A stretch of DNA of 64,000 nt from Adiantum capillus-veneris (GCA_014529385.2 CM043958.1:126990817-127054816); one strand, 5' to 3'; shown: positions 34,118 through 44,906, numbered from the stretch's first letter. A program made the numbers and translations. Notes: a model not told the origin generated them from the letters alone.

Positions 34118-34990
34118 GTGAACTTTCTAGTTAATGGTTTTCCATCCAAAGAGCTTCGTAAGGACATAGCTCGAAAACTGTTAAAAGAATGTGAACCCGA
34201 TTCTCTTGTCGCAAGAACTCTCTACAGGCTAGGGAAGAATGATATTCTTAGAAGTTGTGCCCATGAGGATGAGTATTTATACATACTGCAAGAAGCCCAC
34301 ATGGGTATAGCCGAAGGACATTTCTCAGGGAAACTAATAGCTAGAAAGGTGTTGCAATCAGGCTATTGGTGGCCTACCTTATTCAAAGATGCATCACTTT
34401 TTGCAAAAGGATATGATGAATGCCAACGTTACAAGATCACACAACGCAAGGATAAGATGCCCTTACATCCTGTTAAAGTGACTCAATCATTTAGGAAATG
34501 GGGGTTGGACTTTGTAGGCCCAATTAGTCCAACAACTCATAGAACTCAATCTCTATATATTATCATTGCCACTAACTATGTGACAAAGTGGGCGGAAGCC
34601 AGGGTGACATGTCAAGCTGAAGCATGATCAACTGCACGTAAGACTGAAGCATGATCAACTGCCAAGTTTCTCTTTGAGAACATTATTACAAGATTTGGTT
34701 GTCCCTTTGAGATTGTGAGTGACAATGGCACTCATTTTATAAATGGAGTGATAAAAGAACACACTACCAACTTCATGATAGATCACCATAAGTTCACACC
34801 TTATTATCCACAAGCAAATGGCCAAGCTGAGAGCACCAACAAGACCTTAATCTATATCTTGACCAAAAAGGTGGAAGCTCATCGCACAGATTGGGATTTG
34901 AAGCAGACTTCACTTCCTATGGGCTTATCGTACTTCTTACAAAGTGGCTATTAATTGTACACCATTCAAAATGGTATATGGCCAAGAAGT
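34118..34990 (+). pseudogene. gypsy B integrase
   Basis: The zinc-binding region is LQEAHMGIAEGHFSGKLIARK..GYDECQRYK; the first Cys of the HHCC set is replaced by Tyr. The catalytic core has WGLDFVGPIS (first Asp), IVSDNGTHFIN (second Asp) and NGQAESTNKTL (Glu). A 26-bp duplication near 34615-34662 introduces TGA codons. The C-terminal GPY-like part is lost, with the sequence switching at 35121 to a second RT module after IIERLDEERQLAVQ. This is the only integrase code in the gypsy cluster. Confidence 0.88.
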
Positions 34991-35120
34991 AGTTATGCCA
35001 TGGGAGTTTGTAATTCCTAGTCTATGTGTAGCTTCACAAGAAGGTTGGGATGGTAACCCTTTAGTTGAGTGCTTATATATCATTGAAAGGTTAGATGAAG
35101 AAAGGCAATTGGCTGTGCAG

Positions 35121-36600
35121 AAGGAGTCTTATGATGGGCCGGAAGATGCAAAGAAAGTAGACCTTGCAGGACCTGGAGAGAAATCACAACCCATCTATAT
35201 AGCCACCAACCTAAGCCAAGAAGAAGAAGAGGAGATTCTTGGCCTTCTTCAGGAATATACGGATGTGTTTGCATGGTCTTACAAGGATTTAAAGGGAGTG
35301 GATCCGACAATATGTCAGATACTATCCCTTTAAAACCTGATGCAAAACCTAGCAGACAAAGGCCATACACGCACAATGATACCCTTGCTAAGCATATCAA
35401 GGAAGAGATTGATAAACTAAAAGAAGTGGAGTTTATCTATGAGATAGAATACACTGATTGGGTATCTCCAATCATTGTTGCACCCAAAAATAATGGTAAA
35501 CTCCGAGTGTATATCAACCTCAAAAAAGTCAATGTAGCCACAATAAGGGATAACTATCCCTTACCAATTACGGACCATGTCCTTGAAGGAGTGGCAAGAA
35601 AGCGTGTATATTCCTTCTTGGATGGATTCTCTGGTTATAATCAACTTGCAATTGCACCCGAGGACCAATATAAAATAGAATTTGCCACATAATGGGGTAT
35701 ATTTGCATATAGGTTCATGCCATTTGGGTTGACAAATGCACCTGCAACATTTCAAACATTGATGGCCCATGGCTTCAAGGAGTACCTTGGAAATCTATAT
35801 GGATGACCTATGTGTGCACTCTCTGCAAAGAGAGGAACATACGGAACACCGAAAAATGCAGGACATATAGGATTTGCCTTAATCCAGAAAAATGTGTTTT
35901 CATGATAAGACAAGGACAAATTTTGGGGCATATTGTCTCGGAGAATGGCATATCCATAGATTTGGATAAGATTAAGGTGATTATCAAAATACCTAAGCCA
36001 ATCAATGCAAAGCAAGTACAATGCTTTATGGGACATTGTGGTTATTACAGGAGGTTCATACACATGTATGCAATTATCGCCCAACCCTTGTATAGAATAA
36101 TAGTGATATTTGAATGGATAGAGGAGTGCAAGGAATCATTTAAAAAATTAAAAGTTGCCTTTGTATCCGCTCAAGTGCTACATGCACCTATTTGGGATAA
36201 AATCTTTCATGTTCATATAGATGCATCTGCATTTTCTATATGATGTATTTTGGCTCAACAAGGAGAGGGAACCATGGATTTCCCAGTCAGTTATTATAAC
36301 CGATAACTAAATAGTTCCGAAAAGAATTACACCACCACAGAAAGAGAGGGGCTTGGAATGATTTATCTTAACACAGAAAGAGAGGGGCTTGGAATGATGC
36401 TGTTAAGAAATTATGGCATTATCTCCTCGAAAATAAATTTGTGTTTTTTACAGACCATCAAGCCCTTTTATACCTTGTCAACAAACCATGCAACATTGGG
36501 CGAATTGTAAGATGGTTCATCATATTGTTGGAGTTATAGTGGTTAAAAAGGGGAAGACGCATCTCACAGCATACTGCTACCACCAAGCCACCACCTTTTA
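35121..36600 (+). pseudogene. second RT-RNase H module of gypsy B, closely related to gypsy A
   Basis: From AAGGAGTCTTATGATGGGCC the sequence follows gypsy A 24642-26258 closely: ESYDGPEDAKKVDLAGPGEK, VFAWSYKDLKGVDPTICQ, DYPLPITDHVLEGVARKR-like, and the same RNase H-to-LTR junction (ACCACCTTTTATGTAGCC). It lacks A's 148-bp duplication and has its own indels, including a 13-bp-scale loss before the YMDD box and a roughly 35-bp duplication near 36338-36395. It cannot be a second RT gene in a working element and is best read as a joined fragment. Confidence 0.85.
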
Positions 36601-36850
36601 TGTAGCCATGGGCCGAGCTTGTCGGTCAGGTAGGAATGGTGAAGAGTGATGGCCAATGAGAGGCGCACTCTAAAACTGGAACCTATAATGTTGGGGTAAG
36701 ATTGGCTAAGTGTGGGCGCCCAAATGTGAACGGGAAAGCCCATAAAAAAGTCAATCTAAACCTAAACTAGGGTATTCTCTCATTTGTGCAATACAAGAAA
36801 GAAGAGTGCTCTTGCTCCATCTCCTTTGTGTAGTAGTGTGTGTGTGTGTG

Positions 36851-36899
<49 letters not shown>

Positions 36900-37130
36900 T
36901 TGAGCATTGCAACGGCACGATGGGGGCGAGGCGGTTGAGTGTAGCACAATGGCGGTTCACTCTTCTTCACGACAAGGAATCCTCCACGATAGCAAGCATA
37001 GAGCGGTGAGTGACACCATTCTCATCTTTGAACTTACTAGTTTGGGCTAGTTGCGTGCTTGGAGCCATCTGTGGCTCACGCACAGTGTTAGGCAAGTCCT
37101 TTGCTTTGATACGTGTGGCAGAAGCCCACA
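36601..37130 (+). repeat. gypsy LTR between elements B and C
   Basis: 530 bp from TGTAGCCATGGG to GAAGCCCACA. It contains a (TG)n(GA)n tract (36836-36896) at the same place as the LTR at 26259. A TATA-like CATAAAAAAG lies near 36740. Confidence 0.65.
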
Positions 37131-37134
37131 TTTT

Positions 37135-37152
37135 TGGCGGCGCTGTCGGGGA
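37135..37152 (+). other. gypsy primer-binding site, element C
   Basis: TGGCGGCGCTGTCGGGGA, 4 bp after the LTR end, is nearer to the tRNA-Asp-type consensus than the copy in B. Confidence 0.8.
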
Positions 37153-37574
37153 ATCGCCCTGCACTAAGCTCAAGAGGCACTTTGTGCTTCTTCTGTGAGT
37201 GTTTGTGTTAGGAAGGAAGAGGAAGAAGAAGAAGTTATTTTCTGCAAGTTGTTATTCCTACATAATCTTTGTTTTCTGCTCGGGATATTTGGGACCAAAA
37301 AGAAATTTGGGAATTAAAATAAAAAATTTATATATCCTAAATGGAAGGGATCGGGATCATTCCCCAAGCCCAAGCCCAAGCCCAGCCCAACCCTCAATCC
37401 TCATTCTTATGATATACTACTTACACTACCTTATATATAAAAATTAGGATCTCAAGTGAAGGGAGGGCATATGACAAGTTCCTCAAGTCCTCCACCATCC
37501 CCTTCACACTCACCCTTTGGACTTACTAATTCTAGTCCTCTCCCCACCTAGGAAAAGACTAGTTTTAGGATTCC

Positions 37575-37801
37575 TGTTACCATATACATGTGGTAGTGAT
37601 GTGTGTGAACACACTAGGACCGCCGGGGCATTTTTTCCCTCTTTAGGAGGTTTTTTCCCCCGTGCATTGTATATACGCCCATCACTCTAGGGCTATCTAT
37701 CTTTCCATTGCACACTAAGGAATACACTCTCTATTGTGTGCCTTGAGCTTCCTTCGTCTTCTCCAAGCTGTGTGTGTTTCTCTTCAACCCTAATTCCAAC
37801 A
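37575..37801 (+). repeat. 5' LTR of copia copy 2
   Basis: 227 bp with TGTT..AACA ends. It differs from the 5' LTR of copy 1 at about five positions. It is followed by primer site ATTGGTATCAGAGC at 37802-37815. Confidence 0.95.
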
Positions 37802-37815
37802 ATTGGTATCAGAGC
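37802..37815 (+). other. tRNA-iMet primer-binding site, copy 2
   Basis: Identical to that of copy 1, directly after the LTR. Confidence 0.95.
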
Positions 37816-38163
37816 AGGTCACGTCCTCCCGGGCTTAGTCGCCAGCTGCTCCAACACACGCCTGCTCACTTTCTCCGATTTCAGTGAGCTTTGGCAAGCG
37901 TTCGCAGGTCGACAAATATTTTGGGAGAGCTCGAAGAGCTTGGTCTGCTCAGAATTTTGATTGGGGCTCATTTCGGCCTTCGTTTCCACTACGGGCAGTA
38001 CTGCACAGGTTATTTCGTCATTTTGTGCAGATTTTCTGTCAGTGCCGTTTTCTGCATAACAGGTGCCTTATAGTCTTCTACGGTTTGTGCTATATAGCAC
38101 AAGTTGTTCCCGCTCCATTTCTCCTATTTTCGGGCAGTTTTCACATCAGGTGCAGCATTTACC

Positions 38164-39510
38164 ATGGCTGACAACAACAACACAGATGTGTTCAAGATGT
38201 TTGCTGCTGAGGACAGGTTGGATGGGGACAACTACCCTATGTGGGCTTATATGATGCAACACGTTCTTGTGTCAAAAGGTGTCTGGAACATTGTGCAGGG
38301 CATTGATGTACGTCCTGGTTCTGAAGATGTAGGCGATATTGAGGATGTTGCAGGTCTTGCTGCAAGGATTGCAGCTGTTAGAGTTGTTTTGCCTATAGCA
38401 GAACAAGCTCGTTGGGATGTTAAGGATGCGCAGGCTCATGCATTGATTGCGTTGTCTGTGAAGCGCACCATTATTCCTCACATCCGTTCAGCAAAATCTG
38501 CAAAACAGGCTTGGGATATTCTAGCAGGTCTTTATGCAAGCCGCAATGAGGCTAAAATTGCTTTGCTGCGTAAAGAGCTAGAGTCGAAGATTATGCATGA
38601 GGAAGATGATATGGACACTTTCCTTGCGAGTGTCAAGGATATCAATGAGCAACTCATTTCTGCAGGTGAAGTCATTTCTGACAGTTCCCTTGTGCAGACT
38701 GTTCTTGATGCCTTACCAGATTCCTACCAGACTTTTGCTAGTACTTGGAGACTGATGACCCAAGGAAATCCTGAAGTTGTCAAGCTTGATGCATTATGCA
38801 CATTGCTGTTGCAAGAGTCACTTTCTAGAAAAAACAGGACTAGGCAGCGTGCAGTTGAACAGGCTTTTATTGCTTCTCAAAGAAAGGGTGGTAACAGTAA
38901 TGCAGCCACTTCTTATGGTTCTGCTGCGAGTGGCAAAAATTCTGTTCCTAATGCTTCTGCTGGCAGCACTTCGTCTGGCAATTCTGGTGATAAGGGCAAA
39001 AAGAAGATGCGTTGCCATTATTGTAAAGCCAATGATCACTTGATCAAGTCGTGTCCTAAGTTGAAGGCCAAAGAGGCTAAGAAGAAAGAGGGTGGTTCCA
39101 CTGCAAATGCTGGTTCCACTACAAATGCAGCCATTGTTGAGTCTTCTGTGAAAGGAGATTGTGATGCTGATGTTGATGCAGAATGGGCTTTTAGCGCAGA
39201 GTGCACTTACAATCCTGCTGTCCATGATGCATGCTTGTCAGTTGCTGCAGATTCACATGTGTGGTATTTCGACAGTGGTGCTACAAAGCACATTACCTCA
39301 CATCGTGAATTGTTTACCTCTCTCGAGTCTGTCCCTCATGGGAATTCAGTCACTTGTGCCAACAACGCTCTTATCCAGTTCAGGGAGTTGGAAAGATTGT
39401 GCTCACTGCTGCTAATGGCAGTTCCTTCACACTTGTTGATGCACTTTATGTACCTGGGATCAAGAAGAATCTCTTGTCTGTATCCGCACTTGCTAGACTT
39501 GGACTTGTAG
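38164..39510 (+). CDS. copia gag plus protease start, copy 2
   Basis: ATG 38164 (MADNNNTDVFKMF) opens an uninterrupted 448-codon frame: capsid-like region to about residue 230, a Ser/Gly/Asn-rich linker, zinc knuckle CHYCKANDHLIKSC (about residues 281-294), and protease active site WYFDSGATKHIT (about residues 374-385). After CANNA it goes out of phase and ends at 39510 with non-homologous residues. In the family, gag forms the virus-like particle and protease frees the pol enzymes. The frame in copy 2 is intact up to the shared break, so a particle protein could still be made. Confidence 0.92.
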   Translation: MADNNNTDVFKMFAAEDRLDGDNYPMWAYMMQHVLVSKGVWNIVQGIDVRPGSEDVGDIEDVAGLAARIAAVRVVLPIAEQARWDVKDAQAHALIALSVKRTIIPHIRSAKSAKQAWDILAGLYASRNEAKIALLRKELESKIMHEEDDMDTFLASVKDINEQLISAGEVISDSSLVQTVLDALPDSYQTFASTWRLMTQGNPEVVKLDALCTLLLQESLSRKNRTRQRAVEQAFIASQRKGGNSNAATSYGSAASGKNSVPNASAGSTSSGNSGDKGKKKMRCHYCKANDHLIKSCPKLKAKEAKKKEGGSTANAGSTTNAAIVESSVKGDCDADVDAEWAFSAECTYNPAVHDACLSVAADSHVWYFDSGATKHITSHRELFTSLESVPHGNSVTCANNALIQFRELERLCSLLLMAVPSHLLMHFMYLGSRRISCLYPHLLDLDL

Positions 39511-42449
39511 TCAAATTTGTGGATGACAGATGTACAGTTCATGATCTCAATTTTGGTGATGAAATTGTTGCATCTGGGCTTTTGTGCCGTGGGCTGTATA
39601 AGCTCACTTTGTATGACAAGTGTGGACAAAATTTTGCAAATGCTGTTGCAGATTCAAGGGCTATTTCAGATGCAAAACTTTGGCATGCACGTTTTGGTCA
39701 TCTGAATTTTGCCAGTTTGCTGCGTTTGCAGAAATCTGATATGGTTGCTTCTTTGCCGCCTCTTGAAGCACCTATCAAACATGTTTGTGAAGGCTGTATT
39801 CTGGGTAAAATGCAGCGTTCTAAGTTTCCAAAGGATGGTTCAGTTAGGGCCACATGCAGGTTGCAGCTTGTGCATAGTGACGTTTGTGGGCCCATGCAAA
39901 CTCCGTCCTTGGGCAATTACCTGTACTTCGTGACTTTCATTGATGATTACTCCAGGCATGCGTGGGTATTTCCGCTTAAAGCGAAGTCCGAAGTTTTTAT
40001 GTGCTTCAAACAATTTTTGGCTATGGCTGAAAATGTCTCAAAATGTACTATGGGCACCCTCCGTTCCGATCGAGGGGGGGAGTATATGTCTCGTGAATTT
40101 AATGCATTTCTGGCTAGTCGTGGGATAAAACACCAATGTACAGTGCCTTATACACCTCAGCAAAATGGTGTTGCTGAGAGGAAAAACAGGTCACTAACGG
40201 AAATGGCACGATGTATGGTCAAAAGTCAAGCTTTGCCGCATTCTTTTTGGCTTGAGGCCATCATGTGTGCCACTTATGTACTTAACAGGTGTCCTACGAA
40301 AGCTTTGCAGTCTATTACTCCATATGAAGCATGGCATGATAGAAAACCTTCTATTGAGCACATGCGTGTTTTTGGCTGTTTGGCATATGCTTTGGTGCCA
40401 CAAGTGCAGCGCAGAAAATTGGATGATAAGGCTGTCAAATGTATTTTTGTTGGTTATAGTGCTGAAAGCAAAGGTTACAAGTTGTATCATCCGCAAACAA
40501 AACGTATTTTGGTTTCACGGGATGTAGTGTTTGTGGAAGATTCTGTTCAACCCTTGCTGTCATGTACTAGAGACAGTAATGTAAGCTCACAGGACATTTA
40601 TGACACTTTGTTGCCTCTTTTCAGTGGTGGAAATACGAATGTAAGTTCCAATGAGGCAAATGTACAGCCTATGGGGGTTTCTGAAAATGTTTTAGAACAG
40701 CCTATTACTGATGCACATGTACATGATGTACTTGATGAGGAAAGGGCTGAAAATGAGCAGGCTAGAGGTATGCCAAAATGGCTGGTGCACACTTTGCGTG
40801 ACAGTAAATTGGATGCACCTTTATCTAGTCGTACTCGTTCAGGCTCTCGCCATGCATCTTATGCATCAGATTGTTATGCTTTGGCTGTGTCTAGTTTACA
40901 TGATGTTGAGGAGCCTCTGTCTTTTGATGAAGCACAGAATTCAGAAAATTGGATTGCTGCCATGAAATCAGAATATGATGCACTTATAGAGAATGACACA
41001 TGGACTTTATGTGATTTGCCTCCTGGCAAAAAGGCCATTGGTACGAAGTGGGTTTACAAGTTGAAACGCAAGCCGGATGGTGAGATCGATTGCCATAAGG
41101 CTCGACTTGTTGCAAAGGGTTATGCACAACAAAAAGGCATAGATTATGAAGAGACTTTTGCTCCCACTTGTCGTATGACTACTGTGCGTTTTCTATGTGC
41201 ATTGGCAGCTCATTTTGGTTGGGATGTACATGAATCAGACATTGTTACTGCTTTCTTGAATGGTGACATATTTGAGGAAGTTTATGTAACGCAGCCTCGC
41301 GGTTTTGTCATAAAAGGACAAGAGGACAAAGTGTGCAAATGTAAGAAGGCTTTGTATGGGTTGAAGCAATCTCCTCGTGCTTGGTATGAGAAAGCTGACA
41401 CTCATTTGGTTAAACGAGGCTTTCGTAACAGTCCAACAGAAAGCACATTGTATGTAAAGCGTGAGGATGATGTATTTCTCATTGTGGTTCTTTATGTTGA
41501 TGATTTGCTGATCACTGGACCAAATGAGAGACATATTGCTGAATTTAAGGCTGATTTGAATGCTACTTTCAAGATGAAAGATTTGGGGCTGTTGCATCAT
41601 TACTTGGGTATACAGTTTAAGCAGTGTGATGGTGGTATTGCCTTGTGTCAGAAAAGTTACATAGAGACATTGCTATGTAAGTTTGGACTTGAGGATTGCA
41701 AACCTATTGCCACTCCCATGGAAACAGGTTTGAAGTTGAGTCTACATGATGCTGGCGATCCTGCTGATGTCACTCTTTACCAAACTGCTGTTGGCTGCCT
41801 CATTTATGTATGCAACACGAGGCCAGATATTCAGTTTGCAGTCTCGCAGGTCAGCAGATTTATGCATAGCCCAGGGTCTAAGCATTGGCAGGCTGTCAAG
41901 AGGATTTTCCGCTACCTTAGTGGCACTTTACATCTTGGCTTGTTTTATCCCAAGGGGGGATCATTGCCGCCAGACTTACATGCTTTTTCGGACTCAGATT
42001 GCGCTGGTTGTTTCGACACGCGAGTGTCCACAAGTGGTTTTTGTTTCATGCTTGGCAGTTCATGTATATCATGGTTGAGCAAGAAGCAACCTACTGTGGC
42101 CACTTCGAGTTGTGAGGCTGAGTACAGGGCAGTCTTCACAGCTACGGTTGAGTGTGTATGGCTCAGACGCCTTATGGCTGACTTGGGTGTTGGACAGGAC
42201 ACTGCCAACACTATCTACACTGACAGTCAGAGCGCATTGGCAGTTGCGAGGAACCCAGTTTTTCATGCTCGCACAAAGCACATTGAGGTGCATTACCACT
42301 ATGTCAGGGAGAGGCTCTCAGCAGGAGAGATCAGCTTGGCTTATGTGCCAACACAGGACAACCTTGCAGATCTTTTCACAAAGGCATTGTCTCGTGAGAA
42401 GCTTGAAGCTTTCCGCAAAGCTTTGGGCTTACTCCCCTTTGTGGACTGA
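39354..42449 (+). CDS. copia pol: protease end, integrase, RT, RNase H (copy 2)
   Basis: About 1031 codons with the same domain order as copy 1, in the -1 frame relative to gag and overlapping it by about 200 nt. Integrase D-D-E and RT YVDD are intact. One amino-acid change from copy 1 is notable: SDSDWAGC is SDSDCAGC at the start of RNase H, replacing a well-conserved Trp. A silent T-to-C difference lies close by. No convincing start codon; expression would need frameshifting from gag. Confidence 0.93.
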   Translation: MCQQRSYPVQGVGKIVLTAANGSSFTLVDALYVPGIKKNLLSVSALARLGLVVKFVDDRCTVHDLNFGDEIVASGLLCRGLYKLTLYDKCGQNFANAVADSRAISDAKLWHARFGHLNFASLLRLQKSDMVASLPPLEAPIKHVCEGCILGKMQRSKFPKDGSVRATCRLQLVHSDVCGPMQTPSLGNYLYFVTFIDDYSRHAWVFPLKAKSEVFMCFKQFLAMAENVSKCTMGTLRSDRGGEYMSREFNAFLASRGIKHQCTVPYTPQQNGVAERKNRSLTEMARCMVKSQALPHSFWLEAIMCATYVLNRCPTKALQSITPYEAWHDRKPSIEHMRVFGCLAYALVPQVQRRKLDDKAVKCIFVGYSAESKGYKLYHPQTKRILVSRDVVFVEDSVQPLLSCTRDSNVSSQDIYDTLLPLFSGGNTNVSSNEANVQPMGVSENVLEQPITDAHVHDVLDEERAENEQARGMPKWLVHTLRDSKLDAPLSSRTRSGSRHASYASDCYALAVSSLHDVEEPLSFDEAQNSENWIAAMKSEYDALIENDTWTLCDLPPGKKAIGTKWVYKLKRKPDGEIDCHKARLVAKGYAQQKGIDYEETFAPTCRMTTVRFLCALAAHFGWDVHESDIVTAFLNGDIFEEVYVTQPRGFVIKGQEDKVCKCKKALYGLKQSPRAWYEKADTHLVKRGFRNSPTESTLYVKREDDVFLIVVLYVDDLLITGPNERHIAEFKADLNATFKMKDLGLLHHYLGIQFKQCDGGIALCQKSYIETLLCKFGLEDCKPIATPMETGLKLSLHDAGDPADVTLYQTAVGCLIYVCNTRPDIQFAVSQVSRFMHSPGSKHWQAVKRIFRYLSGTLHLGLFYPKGGSLPPDLHAFSDSDCAGCFDTRVSTSGFCFMLGSSCISWLSKKQPTVATSSCEAEYRAVFTATVECVWLRRLMADLGVGQDTANTIYTDSQSALAVARNPVFHARTKHIEVHYHYVRERLSAGEISLAYVPTQDNLADLFTKALSREKLEAFRKALGLLPFVD

Positions 42450-42524
42450 TCCTGTCCTCAGGGCATGGCACTTCCCTTTACTCATGTGCCAGCTCTCGTT
42501 CACCGCATCACTCCAGGGGGGATT

Positions 42525-42620
42525 TGTTACCATATACATGTGGTAGTGATGTGTGTGAACACACTAGGACCGCCGGGGCATTTTTTCCCTCTTTAGGAGG
42601 TTTTTTCCCTAATTCCAACA
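42525..42620 (+). repeat. truncated 3' LTR of copia copy 2
   Basis: 96 bp: the LTR start joins TTTTTTCCC directly to TAATTCCAACA. An internal 131 bp (the promoter/TATA half) is missing, with CCC at both edges of the gap, a microhomology-type deletion after insertion. Both LTR ends and the target duplication remain. Confidence 0.93.
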
Positions 42621-42832
42621 ATTCCGAGGGCTGTACATAACCAAATCAGGGGCTATAAAGCACAACGCGTCCCTCTAGCCAAGATGCTTGTTTTGAGCTA
42701 TCGCACACCATATTTTGTGGCTTGGTTTAAAAAATGGAACCAAAAATACAAAAAGTTGGGTTGTAAACACCTAAAAAACTATGTGAGCGGCCTTCATGGG
42801 ACTCACCAACACCTCTAGAGTGTCGCGGCCAT

Positions 42833-43357
42833 ATGCACCTACACTCTGGTCGTGTGCTAGAGGACAAGCACATGGAGAGTGTCTCCGTTTACGCGGGCAC
42901 TCATTATTCCTCTACCTTAGGCTCTAGGCCCTTAGCGGGAACCCAAGGTAGTACCACTCAGGACCCACATATTGCATCTAGTGATTCTTCCTCTGACTAC
43001 GACGTCATGGAGGGTTACCTGATGCCTAATCTTGATAGATCAAGCCAAGACATGCATGCCATGGGCCCATGGTCTGGGCCGAGCGTGCTTAGCCGCTTGA
43101 AGGAAACCTTTAGTAGAGCCACTCGCTCCAAACATGGGGCTAATGATGTAAAAGAGGGGGGTGGGGAAGCAAATTTGTCATTCATAACCAACGTAGACCC
43201 CATGCTCCTGGAGACTCTTCAAAGCTATTCCCCTCCAAGTTTATATTCCTTGATGGTAGAAGTCTTGCCAAAGTACAAGAAGTTGAGTAGTATATCATTG
43301 CGGCTAGGGAAAAAGAAATCGAGAGCTTACGCAAGGCGGAGCAACAAAGAGAGTTAA
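42833..43357 (+). pseudogene. gypsy C gag, N-terminal part
   Basis: ATG 42833 opens 174 codons homologous to gypsy B gag (VLEDKHMESVSVYAGTHYSS, SSDYDVMEGYLMPNLD). A deletion after NVDPMLLE changes frame, so the protein ends early with unrelated residues. This copy shows the ancestral start codon missing in B. Confidence 0.8.
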
Positions 43358-43571
43358 AAGCGAAAGCCCCTATGTCAATATCATTTCTAGGAGATCAATC
43401 AAGTGCTCCTGAATTAGCGACCACTAAGGGTCAACCCATAGAGAACCACATTGCATCTAGTTCAAAGGACACCCCTAGCACGTCAATCCTAGATGGAGCA
43501 TTCCTAAATGAGAACAGAGAGTACAAACTACAAAAAATCTAACCGACCTATACACAGGTCACACCTATCAC

Positions 43572-44906
43572 ATGGGTTGGTTAGATGTTCTACAATCCAT
43601 AATGGGTGCTACTAGTGTAGAGGATCAACAACAAAGAGTTTATGAGGTCATCCATAGGGTTATTGAGCTAGAGAGACAGAATAAGGGGATCCACATGCCT
43701 TCAACGGGTCTCATGAGATTCTTGGATACATGGAAGGCTAAAGAAGCAACCTTATCGCAAATGGAGACTCCCTCGGTAAGTCCAATGGATCCTCCATATG
43801 TTGTTTTGCCAGGGGTCTCAATGAAATCTGAGCACACAAGTGATAGCTTTACTTTTCCAAGTCTAGCTCATCTTTCCCTTGATGACACCATGGCGACCAT
43901 GCCTACCCCAATGATGGGCACGCCAAGAAACACGCCATCAAACTCATTTGTTAGTAAAGCACTGCTACATGGTAGCTCAATGCCGACAATAGCTCCTACA
44001 AGTGTGTATCAATCGTATGCACCTACGGGTCCTCATGCTCATGTACCTCCTACCCCTCCCATTGTTTCAGCAACTTATGCTCCACAACCACAACATCTAA
44101 GCTCTTATTTCCATGGGACCGTACCGGCTAGCATTAGCATGTCACATCTGACACCTGCTATGCCTAGGGCCACACATAAACTTTGGGCCTCCACATGGCA
44201 CAACACTGTACCAATCGTGGAACTCAAGGGCTACCTATGTGCCAAGCCCAATGCCAATACCTACTCCATATGTAGTTTTTGGAGCGCCTTCACCCACGGT
44301 GCCTGCTCACTTAGGTGACCTGGCAACATTTGCTAAAGCTCTCAATCGATCTATCGCTGAGAATATACGTAACACGCCTGATAGAGAATCTAGAAGTAAG
44401 GCAGTACAAATAGACAAGCTCACACAAAATTTTAGTGGAGACGGGGATGTGAGAAATCATATCGAAGTGCTTACCGAATGACGGAGTTTGAAGATTCTCT
44501 CCCACGAGTCTATCCACAAATATGTGGACAAGTTTTGGATTTACATCTCAAGGCTACTGTCTTTCAAAAGATAGACTTTGCCGAGCAAAAGCAACAATTT
44601 TGTGCGGGATAACCTGAAGAGATGGCCGAGTACGTCAACTCCTAACGGCCTGGTTCTATCACCGAAGTAATCCACCACACTATGGTTGCTTCGCGCATCA
44701 ATTTTCAACAAGGGGCTAGAAGGAATGCCAAGCCCATGGAAAGCAAAGACAAAAGTGATGCAAAGGGAAAAAACAATGCCCAAAGTTCTTCCCAATGCAA
44801 TTACAACAACAACAATTGGTCCAACAGAATGGAGTTTACAAAGGTAAAAATAAACTCTCTCCTCAAAGTGTTAATCAATACAAATAACAAATCAGCGAAG
44901 CTATAA
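43572..44906 (+). pseudogene. gypsy C gag, central and C-terminal remnants
   Basis: GWLDVLQSIMGATSVEDQQQRVYEVIHRVIELERQ and the Pro/Thr-rich region follow gypsy B gag. 44239-44481 carries IDKLTQNFSGDGDVRNHIEV, the start of the gag (capsid) domain. After a stop, 44470-44900 holds broken gag code (LKATVFQKIDFAEQKQQF, MVASRINFQQGARRNAK) beyond what B preserves. It ends in Asn-rich sequence near 44.82 kb. Confidence 0.75.

Larger units (their letters stand above)
26259..37130 (+). mobile_element. gypsy element B, decayed and chimeric
   Basis: LTR, primer site, leader, gag with zinc knuckles, protease, RT, RNase H, integrase, then a second RT-RNase H module (35121-36600) and a further LTR (36601-37130). 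The first RT-RNase H-integrase set diverges clearly from A; the second set is closely related to A. Frames are broken throughout. The right-hand LTR also serves as the left LTR of element C. Confidence 0.75.
37575..42620 (+). mobile_element. copia retrotransposon copy 2
   Basis: Same family as copy 1. Intact 5' LTR (37575-37801), 3' LTR shortened to 96 bp (42525-42620), target duplication ATTCC on both sides (37570-37574, 42621-42625). Gag is open (CAG where copy 1 has TAG), but the protease frameshift is the same as in copy 1. From about 37990 rightward only about four differences from copy 1 are visible, whereas the LTR and first 200 bp of leader differ by several percent. Confidence 0.97.

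Noticed and set aside
18191-42620. Segmental duplication as the origin of the two copia copies
   Set aside because: Flanks differ (gypsy protease versus gypsy leader) and each copy has its own 5-bp target duplication, so they are separate insertions.
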